This document shows, one piece after another, positions 33,126-41,573 of a stretch of 52,456 nucleotides of DNA. The stretch is from Flavobacteriaceae bacterium (lineage in GTDB: Bacteria > Bacteroidota > Bacteroidia > Flavobacteriales > Flavobacteriaceae): the NCBI GenBank assembly GCA_002862805.1, contig PKEA01000044.1, positions 1 to 52,456 on the forward strand, given 5' to 3'. Each line of letters opens with the position of its first letter. Within the stretch, counting starts at the first letter, position 1. Both the position numbers and the translations under genes were made by a program. The notes beneath the pieces are model-generated. The model saw only the letters and a program-made list of their open reading frames with translations. It did no database searches and was not told the DNA's origin.

Positions 33126-34364
33126 CTATTTTTTAAGTTGAAGTTTTGTTTTTGTTTCTGTATTAACTAATTTAAGTACCACAAACCCCATAAAAACGCC
33201 AATTAAACCTAATGAGCCCATAAAAAACCAATTACTTTGGTAGCCAAAACGCTCTATAATTTCCATTCCTGTTTTAGCCGAAAGAATATGTGCTAAACTA
33301 TAACTCATGGTGAAAATGGCCATATAGCGACCTTCGTGACCTTTAGGAGCTCTGCTCATTGCAAATGAATTAGAGAAAGGAAACGCAAACATTTCTCCAA
33401 ATGTCATAAAAACCATCATGATGATTAAAATTCCTGCCCAAAAATTAACTAACATTAAAAACATACTTAAAGACATCGCTAAACAACCAAAAGTTACAAT
33501 TTTTACAGCACTAATTTTTTTGCGTTCAATATAACTTACTAAAGGCATTTCTAAGAAAAAAACTAATATTCCATTAAATGTTAAAAGTAAACCTGTTTGA
33601 AATTCAGATAAATTAAATTGTTCTTTATGGTATAATGGAATGGTTGTAAACAGTTGAAAAAACATGATTCCTGTAATTAGACAGGTTATTAAAAACAACC
33701 AAAACGGAGTGTCTTTAAAAACAGAATGTGTTAATATTTCTCCAGGATGCTCTTTGTCTAAATAAGAAGATTTTTTCTTTTCTTTTACCAAGATCCAAAA
33801 AACTAAAATAGCAGTAATACAAGTTAATCCGTCTACCCAAAATAATCCGCTATAACCTCCGGTCATAATAATTAAACCACCAAGTGCTGGTCCGGCTGCA
33901 AAACCAAGATTAATTGCTAACCTAACTAGAGTTAATGATCGAGTTCTGTTTTCTGGTTTTGAGTAAGCTGCTAGGGAAACAAACATAGCTGGCCTAAACA
34001 TATCAGCAACAACCATAATTAAGAAAATGGCAACAATTAAACCTTCAAAAGAAGTAATTTTTTGTAATCCAAAAAACATTAATCCACTGGTAAGCAAGCT
34101 AAAAATCATTACTTTATAAAAGCCTATTTTGTCTGATAATTTTCCGCCAAGCCATGAGCCCAGCATAGAGCCTACTCCAAAACTTACCATTATCCAACCA
34201 ACTTGACTATAACTAAAACCCAAGTCTTCTTTTAAGTATTTAGATAGAAATGGTAAAACCATAGTTCCTGCACGATTGATAAAAGTTATCAACGTAAGAA
34301 TCCAAATTTCTCTAGAAAAACCTTTAAAATTATTAATGTATTTTTGGAATGCTTTTTGAATCAT
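33126..34364 (-). CDS. MFS transporter
   Basis: A 412-residue major facilitator with twelve predicted membrane segments. The MFS motif A-like GGKLSDKIGFYKV lies in the loop after segment two, and a charged central loop (KEKKKSSYLDKEHPGE) separates the two halves. ATG at 34364 fits the usual N-terminus; the in-frame start at 34397 would add 11 residues. Drug efflux is typical for this subgroup, but the substrate is not known. It lies directly upstream of the BlaI operon promoter on the same strand. Confidence 0.88.
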   Translation of the reverse strand: MIQKAFQKYINNFKGFSREIWILTLITFINRAGTMVLPFLSKYLKEDLGFSYSQVGWIMVSFGVGSMLGSWLGGKLSDKIGFYKVMIFSLLTSGLMFFGLQKITSFEGLIVAIFLIMVVADMFRPAMFVSLAAYSKPENRTRSLTLVRLAINLGFAAGPALGGLIIMTGGYSGLFWVDGLTCITAILVFWILVKEKKKSSYLDKEHPGEILTHSVFKDTPFWLFLITCLITGIMFFQLFTTIPLYHKEQFNLSEFQTGLLLTFNGILVFFLEMPLVSYIERKKISAVKIVTFGCLAMSLSMFLMLVNFWAGILIIMMVFMTFGEMFAFPFSNSFAMSRAPKGHEGRYMAIFTMSYSLAHILSAKTGMEIIERFGYQSNWFFMGSLGLIGVFMGFVVLKLVNTETKTKLQLKK

Positions 34365-34446
34365 GTGTAGAGTAAAATGCAAAAATACAAAACACAAAAG
34401 GAATTGAATGTTATATAAAATATATATTTTTGTAAAAATTCAACCT

Positions 34447-35043
34447 ATGAAAAACTTACTTTTAATAATTGTTTTAATTACTTCATCAATTTATGCTCAA
34501 GATAAAAAAGAGAAAACAAGTTTGGAATATCAACAACACTTGAATGAAGAATTTGCCGATTCACTTAAAAGTCCGTTAACAAATGAAGATAGAATTCACT
34601 TTAAAGCATTAGATTTTTTTACAATTGATAATAAGTATGTGGTTGAAGCTGTTTTAATTAGAACAAAAAATGAAAAAAAGTTCAAAATGAAAACGTCAAC
34701 TAATAGAACTCCTATCTATAAAAAATATGGTGAATTGCATTTTACTTTAGATGGAAAAGAATTAAAGTTAAATGTGTATCAAAATATCGATTTAATGAAA
34801 TTACAAGATTATAAAGATTATTTATTTCTTCCTTTTTCCGATTTAACAAACGGAAAGGAAAGTTATATTGGTGGTAGATATATTGATATGAAAATTCCAG
34901 AAGGACATAAAGTAACAATCGATTTTAATAAAGCGTATAATCCTTATTGCGCATACAATTACAAGTATTCTTGTCCAATTGTTCCTTTGGAAAACGATTT
35001 AAATATCGAAATTAAAGCAGGCGTTAAAAAGTTTCACGATTAA
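34447..35043 (+). CDS. DUF1684 domain protein, exported
   Basis: A 198-residue protein with a signal peptide (1-17, ending YAQ). The C-terminal part holds the DUF1684 signature DFNKAYNPYCAYNYKYSCP, with two conserved Cys, and YIGGRYIDMKIP. No function is established for DUF1684. ATG at 34447 begins the signal peptide. The stop TAA overlaps the ATG of the tatD-like gene as TAATG. Confidence 0.87.
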   Translation: MKNLLLIIVLITSSIYAQDKKEKTSLEYQQHLNEEFADSLKSPLTNEDRIHFKALDFFTIDNKYVVEAVLIRTKNEKKFKMKTSTNRTPIYKKYGELHFTLDGKELKLNVYQNIDLMKLQDYKDYLFLPFSDLTNGKESYIGGRYIDMKIPEGHKVTIDFNKAYNPYCAYNYKYSCPIVPLENDLNIEIKAGVKKFHD

Positions 35044-35714
35044 TGAAATTTATAAATTTACATACACATTCGTTTTCTAATGATGCTTCGGTTTTAGAAG
35101 TAGTCAATCAATATCCATGGGAATTTGACAAATCTGTACCTCAATATTCTATTGGAATTCATCCTTGGTATATTGAAAAAGATAGATTAGAATCAGATAT
35201 GAAATTTATACAAGAAAATCTTTTATTAAATGAATGTTTAGCGCTCGGTGAATGCGGTTTAGATAAACGAATAGAGCTGCCTTTAAATAAACAAATTGAA
35301 GTTTTTCAGCAACAAATAGAATTGGTTCAAAAAACCAAAAAACCTATTATTTTACATTGTGTAGCGGCTTATCAGGAAGTTATTTCAATTAAAAAAGAAA
35401 TGAATATTCAAAATCCAATGATAATTCATGGTTTTTCTAAAAATATTCAAGTAGCAAATTCGCTTTTAGATAACGGATTTTATCTTTCTTTTGGAAAATA
35501 TTTACTTCGAAACCCAGAATTAGCTTCTGTATTTAATTATGTTCCAAATGAATATTTTTTTCTTGAAACCGATACCATTAAAGAAACAATTGTTGATGTG
35601 TACCAAAAAGCATCACATATTAAAAACATAGAACTAGAAAATTTGAAATATATGGTTGTGAAAAACTTCGACCAGGTTTTTAACAGCAACCCTTTTAACC
35701 TTTTAAACACATAA
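35043..35714 (+). CDS. TatD family metal-dependent hydrolase
   Basis: A 223-residue amidohydrolase-fold protein. Metal ligands are visible: HTH (7-9), Glu70 in GECGLD, His105 in ILHCV, His129 in IIHGF and Asp177 in ETD. Family members are DNases or act in DNA repair and proofreading. The protein is shorter than E. coli TatD (about 260 residues), as in many Bacteroidota. It overlaps the DUF1684 gene by one base and is followed by the tcdA gene after 17 bp. Confidence 0.9.
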   Translation: MKFINLHTHSFSNDASVLEVVNQYPWEFDKSVPQYSIGIHPWYIEKDRLESDMKFIQENLLLNECLALGECGLDKRIELPLNKQIEVFQQQIELVQKTKKPIILHCVAAYQEVISIKKEMNIQNPMIIHGFSKNIQVANSLLDNGFYLSFGKYLLRNPELASVFNYVPNEYFFLETDTIKETIVDVYQKASHIKNIELENLKYMVVKNFDQVFNSNPFNLLNT

Positions 35715-35731
35715 ACTTTTAAACTAAAATA

Positions 35732-36448
35732 ATGGCACAATGGAAAGAAAGAGCAGAATTGCTTTTTAAAGAAGAAGGAATAAACAAGTTAAACAATGCA
35801 AATGTGTTGGTTGTTGGTTTAGGTGGTGTTGGTAGTTTTGCTGCCGAATTTTTAGCAAGAGCAGGAGTAGGAAAGATGACCATTGTTGATGGAGATACAG
35901 TTGATATTACTAATATTAACCGACAATTACCAGCCTTACATTCTACAGTGGGTTTGCCCAAAGTAAATATCGTGGGCGACAGACTTCTAGATATTAATCC
36001 GGAATTGAAGATGACCAAAATAGAAGAGTTTCTTTCGCCAGAAAGAGCTTATGAATTAGTTTCACCAGAGTTTGATTATGTTTTGGATTGTATCGATAGT
36101 TTAACTCCAAAAATGAATTTGATTATTGCAGCAAAGCGTAAAAAAGTTAAACTAATCAGTAACATGGGAGCTGGTGGGAAATCAGATTCTTCAAAAGTAA
36201 GAGTTAGAGATATAAGTAAAACAGAATTTTGTCCGTTAGCAAAAAACATTCGTAAAAGGTTAAAAAAGGAAGGTATTGATAAAGGTATAAAAGCAGTTTA
36301 TTCTGCTGAAATGCCAGACAGTAAGAGTTTAAAATTAACCGATGGTACAAACTTTAAAAAATCGTTTTATGGAACAAATAGTTGGATGCCAGCATTATTT
36401 GGTTTACTTGCAGCCGAAACAGTTGTAAAATATATTGTAAAAAAGTAA
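35732..36448 (+). CDS. tcdA: tRNA threonylcarbamoyladenosine dehydratase
   Basis: Cyclises t6A37 to ct6A in tRNAs in an ATP-dependent way. A 238-residue E1-like enzyme with VVGLGGVGSFAAEFLARAGVG, DGDTVDITNINRQ and the Cys of DCIDSLTPK. The length and the C-terminal NSWMPALFGLLAAE fit TcdA rather than ThiF/MoeB. It ends at a strong terminator. Confidence 0.93.
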   Translation: MAQWKERAELLFKEEGINKLNNANVLVVGLGGVGSFAAEFLARAGVGKMTIVDGDTVDITNINRQLPALHSTVGLPKVNIVGDRLLDINPELKMTKIEEFLSPERAYELVSPEFDYVLDCIDSLTPKMNLIIAAKRKKVKLISNMGAGGKSDSSKVRVRDISKTEFCPLAKNIRKRLKKEGIDKGIKAVYSAEMPDSKSLKLTDGTNFKKSFYGTNSWMPALFGLLAAETVVKYIVKK

Positions 36449-36484
36449 AAAAAATCCGAAGTTTATAAACTTCGGATTTTTTTA
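36447..36484. terminator. Bidirectional terminator
   Basis: A perfect palindrome with centre GTTTATAAAC (arms 36451-36465 and 36466-36480) and A/T ends lies between tcdA and the convergent SRPBCC gene. Confidence 0.87.
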
Positions 36485-36493
36485 TTCAATTTT

Positions 36494-37576
36494 TTATTCA
36501 ACTATAGGCTCAATATTTGGTTGAACTTCTGCAGGTGCAACTACAACAGGTTTAAAAACTTTTTTCTTAACCGGAAAATAAATTTCAGTTACCCATTGCG
36601 ATGGGTTTTTAACTTTAGGTAGACTTGTTTTATAAATTTCAATATATTTATTATTGTTGTCTAAAACATAATCAAGCTTTGTTAATTCTTCAATTGCCTT
36701 TTTTCTAGCTTTTTTAAGGTGGTTATAATCTCCAGTTAAAGTAGTTTTAAAGGCTAAAAATTCATCAAAATGATTTCCTGAAATTTCACTTCCTTCAGTG
36801 GTTAAAATTTCTTCTTCAACCGGAACACACATTGCAAATTTTATGTAATTTAAACTTTCATCTCTTTTATCAACTCTAACAAATGGCAAACCTTTTAATT
36901 CAATTTCATTATTTTCAACAAATTGAATCATGTTTTGTAACATTTTTTTAGATTTTAACTGAAAATCATCAATTGAACACGAGTCTATTTGCTGAATAAA
37001 GTTTGTAGCATGTTTGGTAACAATACCTTGATGCGTAATTTTCATAGTTTCTAATTCGCTTATAAGGTATTTTTGTATTTGGTTAATTCCTTTTTCAAAA
37101 ATAGCACCATAAACATCGTCCATTCCATTTTTAAGAATGGCATTAAATTTCCATTTGAAAGATAATTTACCTTTCATTGACCAATTTACTCTCGTTCCTT
37201 TAGATGTTTTGGTAAAAACCCAAGCAATTTTATGAAGTTCGTCATTAACGTAAAAGTTCTGATGTATACTGTCTTTCAAATAAGAGTTTGTAGTTGTAAT
37301 TTTTCCATTTGAAGTGGTGCTTTTCCATGAAAAACCTGTACCTGCACCTTCATTTTTTGTTGTATATTCGATAGTTGTACTAGGATCAAAATCTTTTAAA
37401 TTAAACCAATCTTCCCAAGTCGAAAAATCATTAACATAATCAAATACATTTTCTTTTGAAGTAGTAATTATTTTTTCTCGTTTAATTTCGTACTCATTAG
37501 GTTGAGTAGCTACAAAAACAATAAAGGCAATAGAAAGTAATAAGAATAAAAGAAATATATATTTAGTGATTTTCAT
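36494..37576 (-). CDS. SRPBCC/GyrI-like domain protein, membrane-anchored
   Basis: A 360-residue protein with one N-terminal membrane segment (about 6-24). Residues about 27-170 look like a START/polyketide-cyclase (SRPBCC) domain: REKIITTSKENVFDYVNDFSTWEDW and TRVNWSMKGKL. The second half resembles GyrI-like small-molecule binding domains (FDEFLAFKTTLTGDYNHL). The tail is Pro/Val/Glu-rich. Ligand unknown. Long hydrophobic ligands are typical of SRPBCC, but a particular substrate cannot be named. Confidence 0.8.
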   Translation of the reverse strand: MKITKYIFLLFLLLSIAFIVFVATQPNEYEIKREKIITTSKENVFDYVNDFSTWEDWFNLKDFDPSTTIEYTTKNEGAGTGFSWKSTTSNGKITTTNSYLKDSIHQNFYVNDELHKIAWVFTKTSKGTRVNWSMKGKLSFKWKFNAILKNGMDDVYGAIFEKGINQIQKYLISELETMKITHQGIVTKHATNFIQQIDSCSIDDFQLKSKKMLQNMIQFVENNEIELKGLPFVRVDKRDESLNYIKFAMCVPVEEEILTTEGSEISGNHFDEFLAFKTTLTGDYNHLKKARKKAIEELTKLDYVLDNNNKYIEIYKTSLPKVKNPSQWVTEIYFPVKKKVFKPVVVAPAEVQPNIEPIVE

Positions 37577-37610
37577 TTATAGGTTGTATGGTTATTTCAA
37601 AAATATAAAA

Positions 37611-37799
37611 TTAATCTTTCAAAAAGAATTTTATTAAGAATAATAACAAGATAAAAGTTAAAAAAACTAATAATATCCAATAAGTTCCTTTATATTGTTG
37701 TTTTAATTCTTTCAAATCTTTTCTATATACAAAAGTCATAATTACGGTAAAAGCAATTATAAAAAAGATGGCAAAATAATATTGACCTGTTGAAAACAT
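37611..37799 (-). CDS. Small membrane protein, unknown function
   Basis: A 62-residue protein with two hydrophobic segments (about 6-24 and 41-58) joined by a charged loop KDLKELKQQYKGT. It lies 34 bp upstream of the SRPBCC gene on the same strand. It is likely a real gene by composition and position, though not recognised. Confidence 0.6.
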   Translation of the reverse strand: MFSTGQYYFAIFFIIAFTVIMTFVYRKDLKELKQQYKGTYWILLVFLTFILLLFLIKFFLKD

Positions 37800-37875
37800 A
37801 AGTATAATTTTTTTTGTAAAAATAAGAATTCAAAAAATCATTTAGATATATTTATCTTTTAAAATTGAAATAATT

Positions 37876-38259
37876 ATGCAAAAACAATTAAAAGCAGTTC
37901 AAAAGTTTCATGAAACATTTGGTTTAGGAGTTAGTTACGAAATGAAAGCCGATTTAGGGGCTAAAAAAAATGATTTGCGTTTTGAATTAATGCGTGAAGA
38001 AAATGAAGAATATTTAGAAGCAGTTAGAAATAACGATATTATTGAAACAGCTGATGCACTTGGAGATATGTTATATATTTTATGCGGAACTATTTTAGAG
38101 CATGGGTTACAACATAAAATTGAAGAAGTTTTTGATGAAATTCAAAATAGTAATATGAGTAAGCTTGGCGCAAACGGAAAGCCTATTTATAGAGAAGATG
38201 GAAAAGTGATGAAAGGACCAGATTATTTTAAACCTAATTTTGAAAAAATTTTAAAATAA
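37876..38259 (+). CDS. MazG-like nucleotide pyrophosphohydrolase
   Basis: A 127-residue all-alpha NTP pyrophosphatase relative. The metal-binding signature is LMREENEEYLEA plus ETADALGDMLYI (E-x-x-E and E-x-x-D pairs, about 38-71). It is longer than the minimal MazG domain by a C-terminal stretch with SKLGANGKPIYREDGKVMKG, typical of phosphoribosyl-ATP-diphosphatase-like members in this phylum. A house-cleaning role is plausible. It ends at a strong terminator. Confidence 0.88.
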   Translation: MQKQLKAVQKFHETFGLGVSYEMKADLGAKKNDLRFELMREENEEYLEAVRNNDIIETADALGDMLYILCGTILEHGLQHKIEEVFDEIQNSNMSKLGANGKPIYREDGKVMKGPDYFKPNFEKILK

Positions 38260-38293
38260 AAAAAAGCGATTTCAATTTGAAATCGCTTTTTTA
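38258..38293. terminator. Bidirectional terminator
   Basis: A near-continuous palindrome, GCGATTTCAA against TTGAAATCGC (38266-38275 and 38277-38286), with A and T ends, between convergent genes. Confidence 0.85.
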
Positions 38294-38311
38294 TTATAAT
38301 GATTTGATAAA

Positions 38312-39379
38312 TTATATCTTAACTGTCCAGTTAAAAGTATCTTCAGCTAATTTGTACTGAATATTTGTTAGTTTTTCTTTTATTTCAGTTGCAAATGAAT
38401 TTTCTATTTTAGGTAATTCAAAATATTCTTCTTTATATGAAAAACCTACAATTGGATTGACAACTGCTGCAGTTCCTGCTCCAAAAATTTCTTTTAAACT
38501 TCCGTTTTTAGCAGCTTCAACTAATTCTGAAACTAATACTGAACGAACTTCAACATCGATATTTTCTCTTTTAGCTAAATCAATTATGCTTTTTCGAGTA
38601 ATTCCATCTAAAATACGTTCACTTGTAGGAGCTGTAAATAATGTATCGTTAATTCTAAAGAAAACATTCATTGTACCTGCTTCTTCAAGTTTGGTGTGCG
38701 TTGCATCATCTGTCCAAATAATTTGCTGAAAACCTAAGTCGTTTGCTAATTTAGTTGGGTAAAACTGTGCAGAATAGTTACCAGCAGCTTTTGCAGCACC
38801 AATTCCTCCATTTGCAGCTCTACTAAAATGTTCTGCAATTAATACTTTTACTTCTCCAGAATAATAGGCTTTTGCAGGTGAAAGTATAATCATGAATCTA
38901 TAAAATTTCGCAGGAGCGGCAATTACACCACTTCCTGTTGCAATCATAAACGGTCTTATGTATAATGTATTTCCTTTTCCTTTTTTAACCCATTTTTTTT
39001 CAATTTCTAATAACTGCTTCAATCCACCTAAAAAAACTTCTTCAGGAACTTCTGGCATTGCCATACGACTTGCACTTTTATTAAAACGAATATAGTTTTC
39101 ATCTGGTCTAAACAGCCATACATCGTCAGATTCATCTTTATAAGCTTTCATTCCTTCAAAAATAGCCTGACCATAATGAAAAACTTTAGCAGAAGGATCT
39201 ATTGTAAAAGGAGCATAGGGTTCAATAGTAGGTTTTTTCCAAACGCCATCTTCATAGTCACAAACAAGCATATGATCTGTAAAAACATTTCCAAAAGTTA
39301 AATTATCAAAATCTACTTGGTTAATTTTAGAGATTGGAGCTTTTGTAATATCTATATTTACAATTTCTGGTAAATTCAT
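38312..39379 (-). CDS. ilvE: Branched-chain amino acid aminotransferase
   Basis: Transfers the amino group between Leu/Ile/Val and 2-oxoglutarate. A 355-residue class IV (PLP fold IV) enzyme. The PLP Lys is Lys197 in AAKAAGNYSAQF; KVFHYGQAIFEGMKAY (65-80) and LEEAGTMNVFF are typical of the longer, eukaryote/Bacteroidota-type BCATs. It stands alone with the start at 39379. Confidence 0.95.
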   Translation of the reverse strand: MNLPEIVNIDITKAPISKINQVDFDNLTFGNVFTDHMLVCDYEDGVWKKPTIEPYAPFTIDPSAKVFHYGQAIFEGMKAYKDESDDVWLFRPDENYIRFNKSASRMAMPEVPEEVFLGGLKQLLEIEKKWVKKGKGNTLYIRPFMIATGSGVIAAPAKFYRFMIILSPAKAYYSGEVKVLIAEHFSRAANGGIGAAKAAGNYSAQFYPTKLANDLGFQQIIWTDDATHTKLEEAGTMNVFFRINDTLFTAPTSERILDGITRKSIIDLAKRENIDVEVRSVLVSELVEAAKNGSLKEIFGAGTAAVVNPIVGFSYKEEYFELPKIENSFATEIKEKLTNIQYKLAEDTFNWTVKI

Positions 39380-39572
39380 TATAAAATGATTAAGTGTTAT
39401 TAGAATTAAATGTTCTTAAAAACAATTGATTCTTTATGATGGCAAAATTAATAAAATTAAGTTGGTAATGATATACACTTAATTCTTTTTTTAAAGATAT
39501 TATTAACATATTTTTATTCATATTTAGAGTATTTCTTTTATTTTTGTGATATATCTAAAAAAACTAAAAAAA

Positions 39573-40067
39573 ATGAAAAAAATTACATGTTTACTTGCCT
39601 TAGGATTATTTGTAATTTCTTGCGGTAAAAAAGAAGAAGTAAAGGAAGAAGTTAAATTAACCGATACTTATGCTGTTTTTGGTGATTCTATTTCAAATGA
39701 AGGAGCTCTTTCTAGTGCAGAAATGATGGCGAAATTTGAATCTTTAAAAGAAGGTGATACAGTAAATGTTAAATTTACTTCAAAAATAAATGATGTTTGT
39801 CAAAAGAAAGGTTGTTGGATGAATGTAGCTTTGGAAGGCGATAAATCTACTTTTGTTAAATTTAAAGATTACGCTTTTTTTGTGCCAATGAATGCAGAAG
39901 ATAAAGATGTTATTGTTGAAGGTAAAGCTTTTGTTAGTGTTGAAAGTATAGATGATTTAAAGCATTATGCAAAAGATGCTGGTAAATCTCAGGAAGCTAT
40001 AGATAGTATTGTTGCACCAAAAACAACCTATTCATTTATGGCAAATGGTGTTTTAATTTCTAAATAA
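39573..40067 (+). CDS. DUF4920 domain lipoprotein
   Basis: A 164-residue protein with a lipoprotein signal (VISC, Cys17). The mature part has VNVKFTSKINDVCQKKGCWMNV, the two-Cys signature of DUF4920, and a small beta-barrel-like remainder ending in ANGVLISK. ATG at 39573 is chosen; GTG at 39546 is part of the -7 box TATTTTTG (39539-39546). The stop overlaps the next start. The family has no known function; the paired Cys suggest metal or redox chemistry. Confidence 0.88.
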   Translation: MKKITCLLALGLFVISCGKKEEVKEEVKLTDTYAVFGDSISNEGALSSAEMMAKFESLKEGDTVNVKFTSKINDVCQKKGCWMNVALEGDKSTFVKFKDYAFFVPMNAEDKDVIVEGKAFVSVESIDDLKHYAKDAGKSQEAIDSIVAPKTTYSFMANGVLISK

Positions 40068-40513
40068 TGAAACATATTTTTATAGTATTGTTTTCTTCAT
40101 TCTTCTTTTTTAGTTGTAATACAAAAAAAGAAGAATTGGGAGAACAAAAAACAGAAAATTCTGCTAGTTCTGAAGAATTTGAAATGTATGAGATGTCTGA
40201 AATGGCTGCTCTTATGGAACAAATGTATGTTGACAATGAAAGATTGAAAGATAGAATCATTAAAGGTGATACTATTGGAAAATTCCCTCAACACTTTACA
40301 AAAATTCATGAAGCAGTTTTAACTGATGATACCGATAAAGATGCCTTTTTTAAAGAGCAAGCTTCAAAATTTATTATTGCTCAAGAACTAATTTATAAAG
40401 ATCCAAAAAATGCAAAAGAGCATTTTAATAACGGAATTAATGCTTGTATAGAATGTCATAAAGTAAAATGTGGCGGACCAATTCCAAGAATTAAGAAGCT
40501 TTACATAAATTAA
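40067..40513 (+). CDS. Putative cytochrome-like lipoprotein with CxxCH
   Basis: A 148-residue protein with a lipoprotein signal (FFSC, Cys17). Near the C-terminus ACIECHKVKC contains a heme c motif (Cys127-x-x-Cys130-His131) followed by a third Cys135 and GGPIPRIKKL. The middle is helical and acidic. The pattern fits a monoheme cytochrome c-prime-like fold, but a heme is not shown by sequence alone. It overlaps the DUF4920 gene by one base (TAATGA), so the two exported proteins are coupled. Confidence 0.82.
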   Translation: MKHIFIVLFSSFFFFSCNTKKEELGEQKTENSASSEEFEMYEMSEMAALMEQMYVDNERLKDRIIKGDTIGKFPQHFTKIHEAVLTDDTDKDAFFKEQASKFIIAQELIYKDPKNAKEHFNNGINACIECHKVKCGGPIPRIKKLYIN

Positions 40514-40520
40514 GTTTGTA

Positions 40521-41183
40521 TTGAAAAGAGAAATAGTTATTACGAGCGACGGTTCAAGTACAATTTTTATACCAGAATGGAACGAAAGTTATCATTCTAA
40601 AAATGGTGCAATACAAGAAGCATATCATGTTTTTATAAACGCAGGTTTTACTTTAATCAACAAACAAAAAATTAATATTCTTGAAATAGGTTTTGGAACT
40701 GGTTTAAATGCTTTTATAACTTATTTAGAAGCAAAAAAGGAGTATAAAAAAATTAATTATGTTGGAGTAGAAGCTTATCCTGTTTCTCAAGATGAAATAA
40801 TAAGACTTAATTATGTTGAAGAATTAAATGCTGAATCTCAAAAAGATGTATTTAAGAAGATGCATGATTTAGAATGGAATATTCAAAATGAAATTTCACC
40901 TCAATTTTGCCTTACAAAGAGAAAACAGTTATTTCAAGAAATTAATGATGTTGAAAGCTTCGACTTAATTTATTTTGATGCTTTTGGGTTTACACTTCAA
41001 CCCGAATTATGGAGTGAGGAAATTTTTCAAGCAATGTATAATTCATTATTGAAAAACGGAGTTATCGTTACATATGCTTGTAGAGGTTCTATTAAAAGAG
41101 CAATGCTTAAAGCTGGTTTTAGAGTTGAAAAATTGCCTGGTGCTCCTGGAAAAAGAGAAATGTTAAGAGGTACTAAAGAATAA
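40521..41183 (+). CDS. mnmD: tRNA 5-methylaminomethyl-2-thiouridine methyltransferase (MnmD)
   Basis: Methylates nm5s2U34 in tRNA with SAM, the last step of mnm5s2U. A 220-residue stand-alone methyltransferase half of MnmC: ILEIGFGTGLNAF (SAM site, about 52-64) and IYFDAFGFTLQPELWS (the D-A-F-...-P-E-L-W motif). The start is TTG at 40521; there is no nearby in-frame ATG, and the N-terminus KREIVITSDGS matches the family. The FAD half of MnmC is absent, as usual in Bacteroidota. Confidence 0.92.
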   Translation: MKREIVITSDGSSTIFIPEWNESYHSKNGAIQEAYHVFINAGFTLINKQKINILEIGFGTGLNAFITYLEAKKEYKKINYVGVEAYPVSQDEIIRLNYVEELNAESQKDVFKKMHDLEWNIQNEISPQFCLTKRKQLFQEINDVESFDLIYFDAFGFTLQPELWSEEIFQAMYNSLLKNGVIVTYACRGSIKRAMLKAGFRVEKLPGAPGKREMLRGTKE

Positions 41184-41343
41184 TTGTAATAAGTAGTTCT
41201 AAAGTTATTTTTTATAGATTAAGTAATAAATATTAGATAAAATTTAATATTAATTTATGAAAATTATTTAAGTTTTAATCAAAAAAAAGAATTACATTTA
41301 CATATGTTCTTATCCCTAGTCTAACCTAAATTTTATTAAAAGT

Positions 41344-41538
41344 ATGTCTAGAACTATGTATTCTTATACAAAATCTATACTTGAAAGAGTAAGTTTTGAC
41401 CCCAAACTTTTTTGCAAAGAGTTAGAAAAAGCACTAAAAGTTTTACTACCATACGAAATTGACCAACTACGAAATTGGGTGTTGCAATTTACGGAAGAAA
41501 AACCCGAATTAAGACAATGTTTAATCTATATTAATTAA
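41344..41538 (+). CDS. Short conserved-type protein, unknown function
   Basis: A 64-residue soluble protein, mostly helical (SILERVSFDPKLFCKELEKALKVLLPYEIDQLRNW). It is probably a conserved flavobacterial hypothetical; a short spacer with two possible -7-like boxes precedes it and a strong terminator follows. No domain recognised. Confidence 0.75.
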   Translation: MSRTMYSYTKSILERVSFDPKLFCKELEKALKVLLPYEIDQLRNWVLQFTEEKPELRQCLIYIN

Positions 41539-41540
41539 AA

Positions 41541-41573
41541 TAAAAAAGGCTCACTTTAAGTGAGCCTTTTTTA
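41541..41573. terminator. Bidirectional terminator
   Basis: GGCTCACTT and AAGTGAGCC (41548-41556 and 41558-41566) with A6 and T6 ends lie between convergent genes. The stem is nearly the same as that at 49045. Confidence 0.87.

Noticed and set aside
33126..34364. MFS gene as part of the BlaI/M56 operon
   Set aside because: The repressor operon has its own promoter in the gap, so the MFS gene is only a same-strand neighbour; readthrough is possible but not needed.
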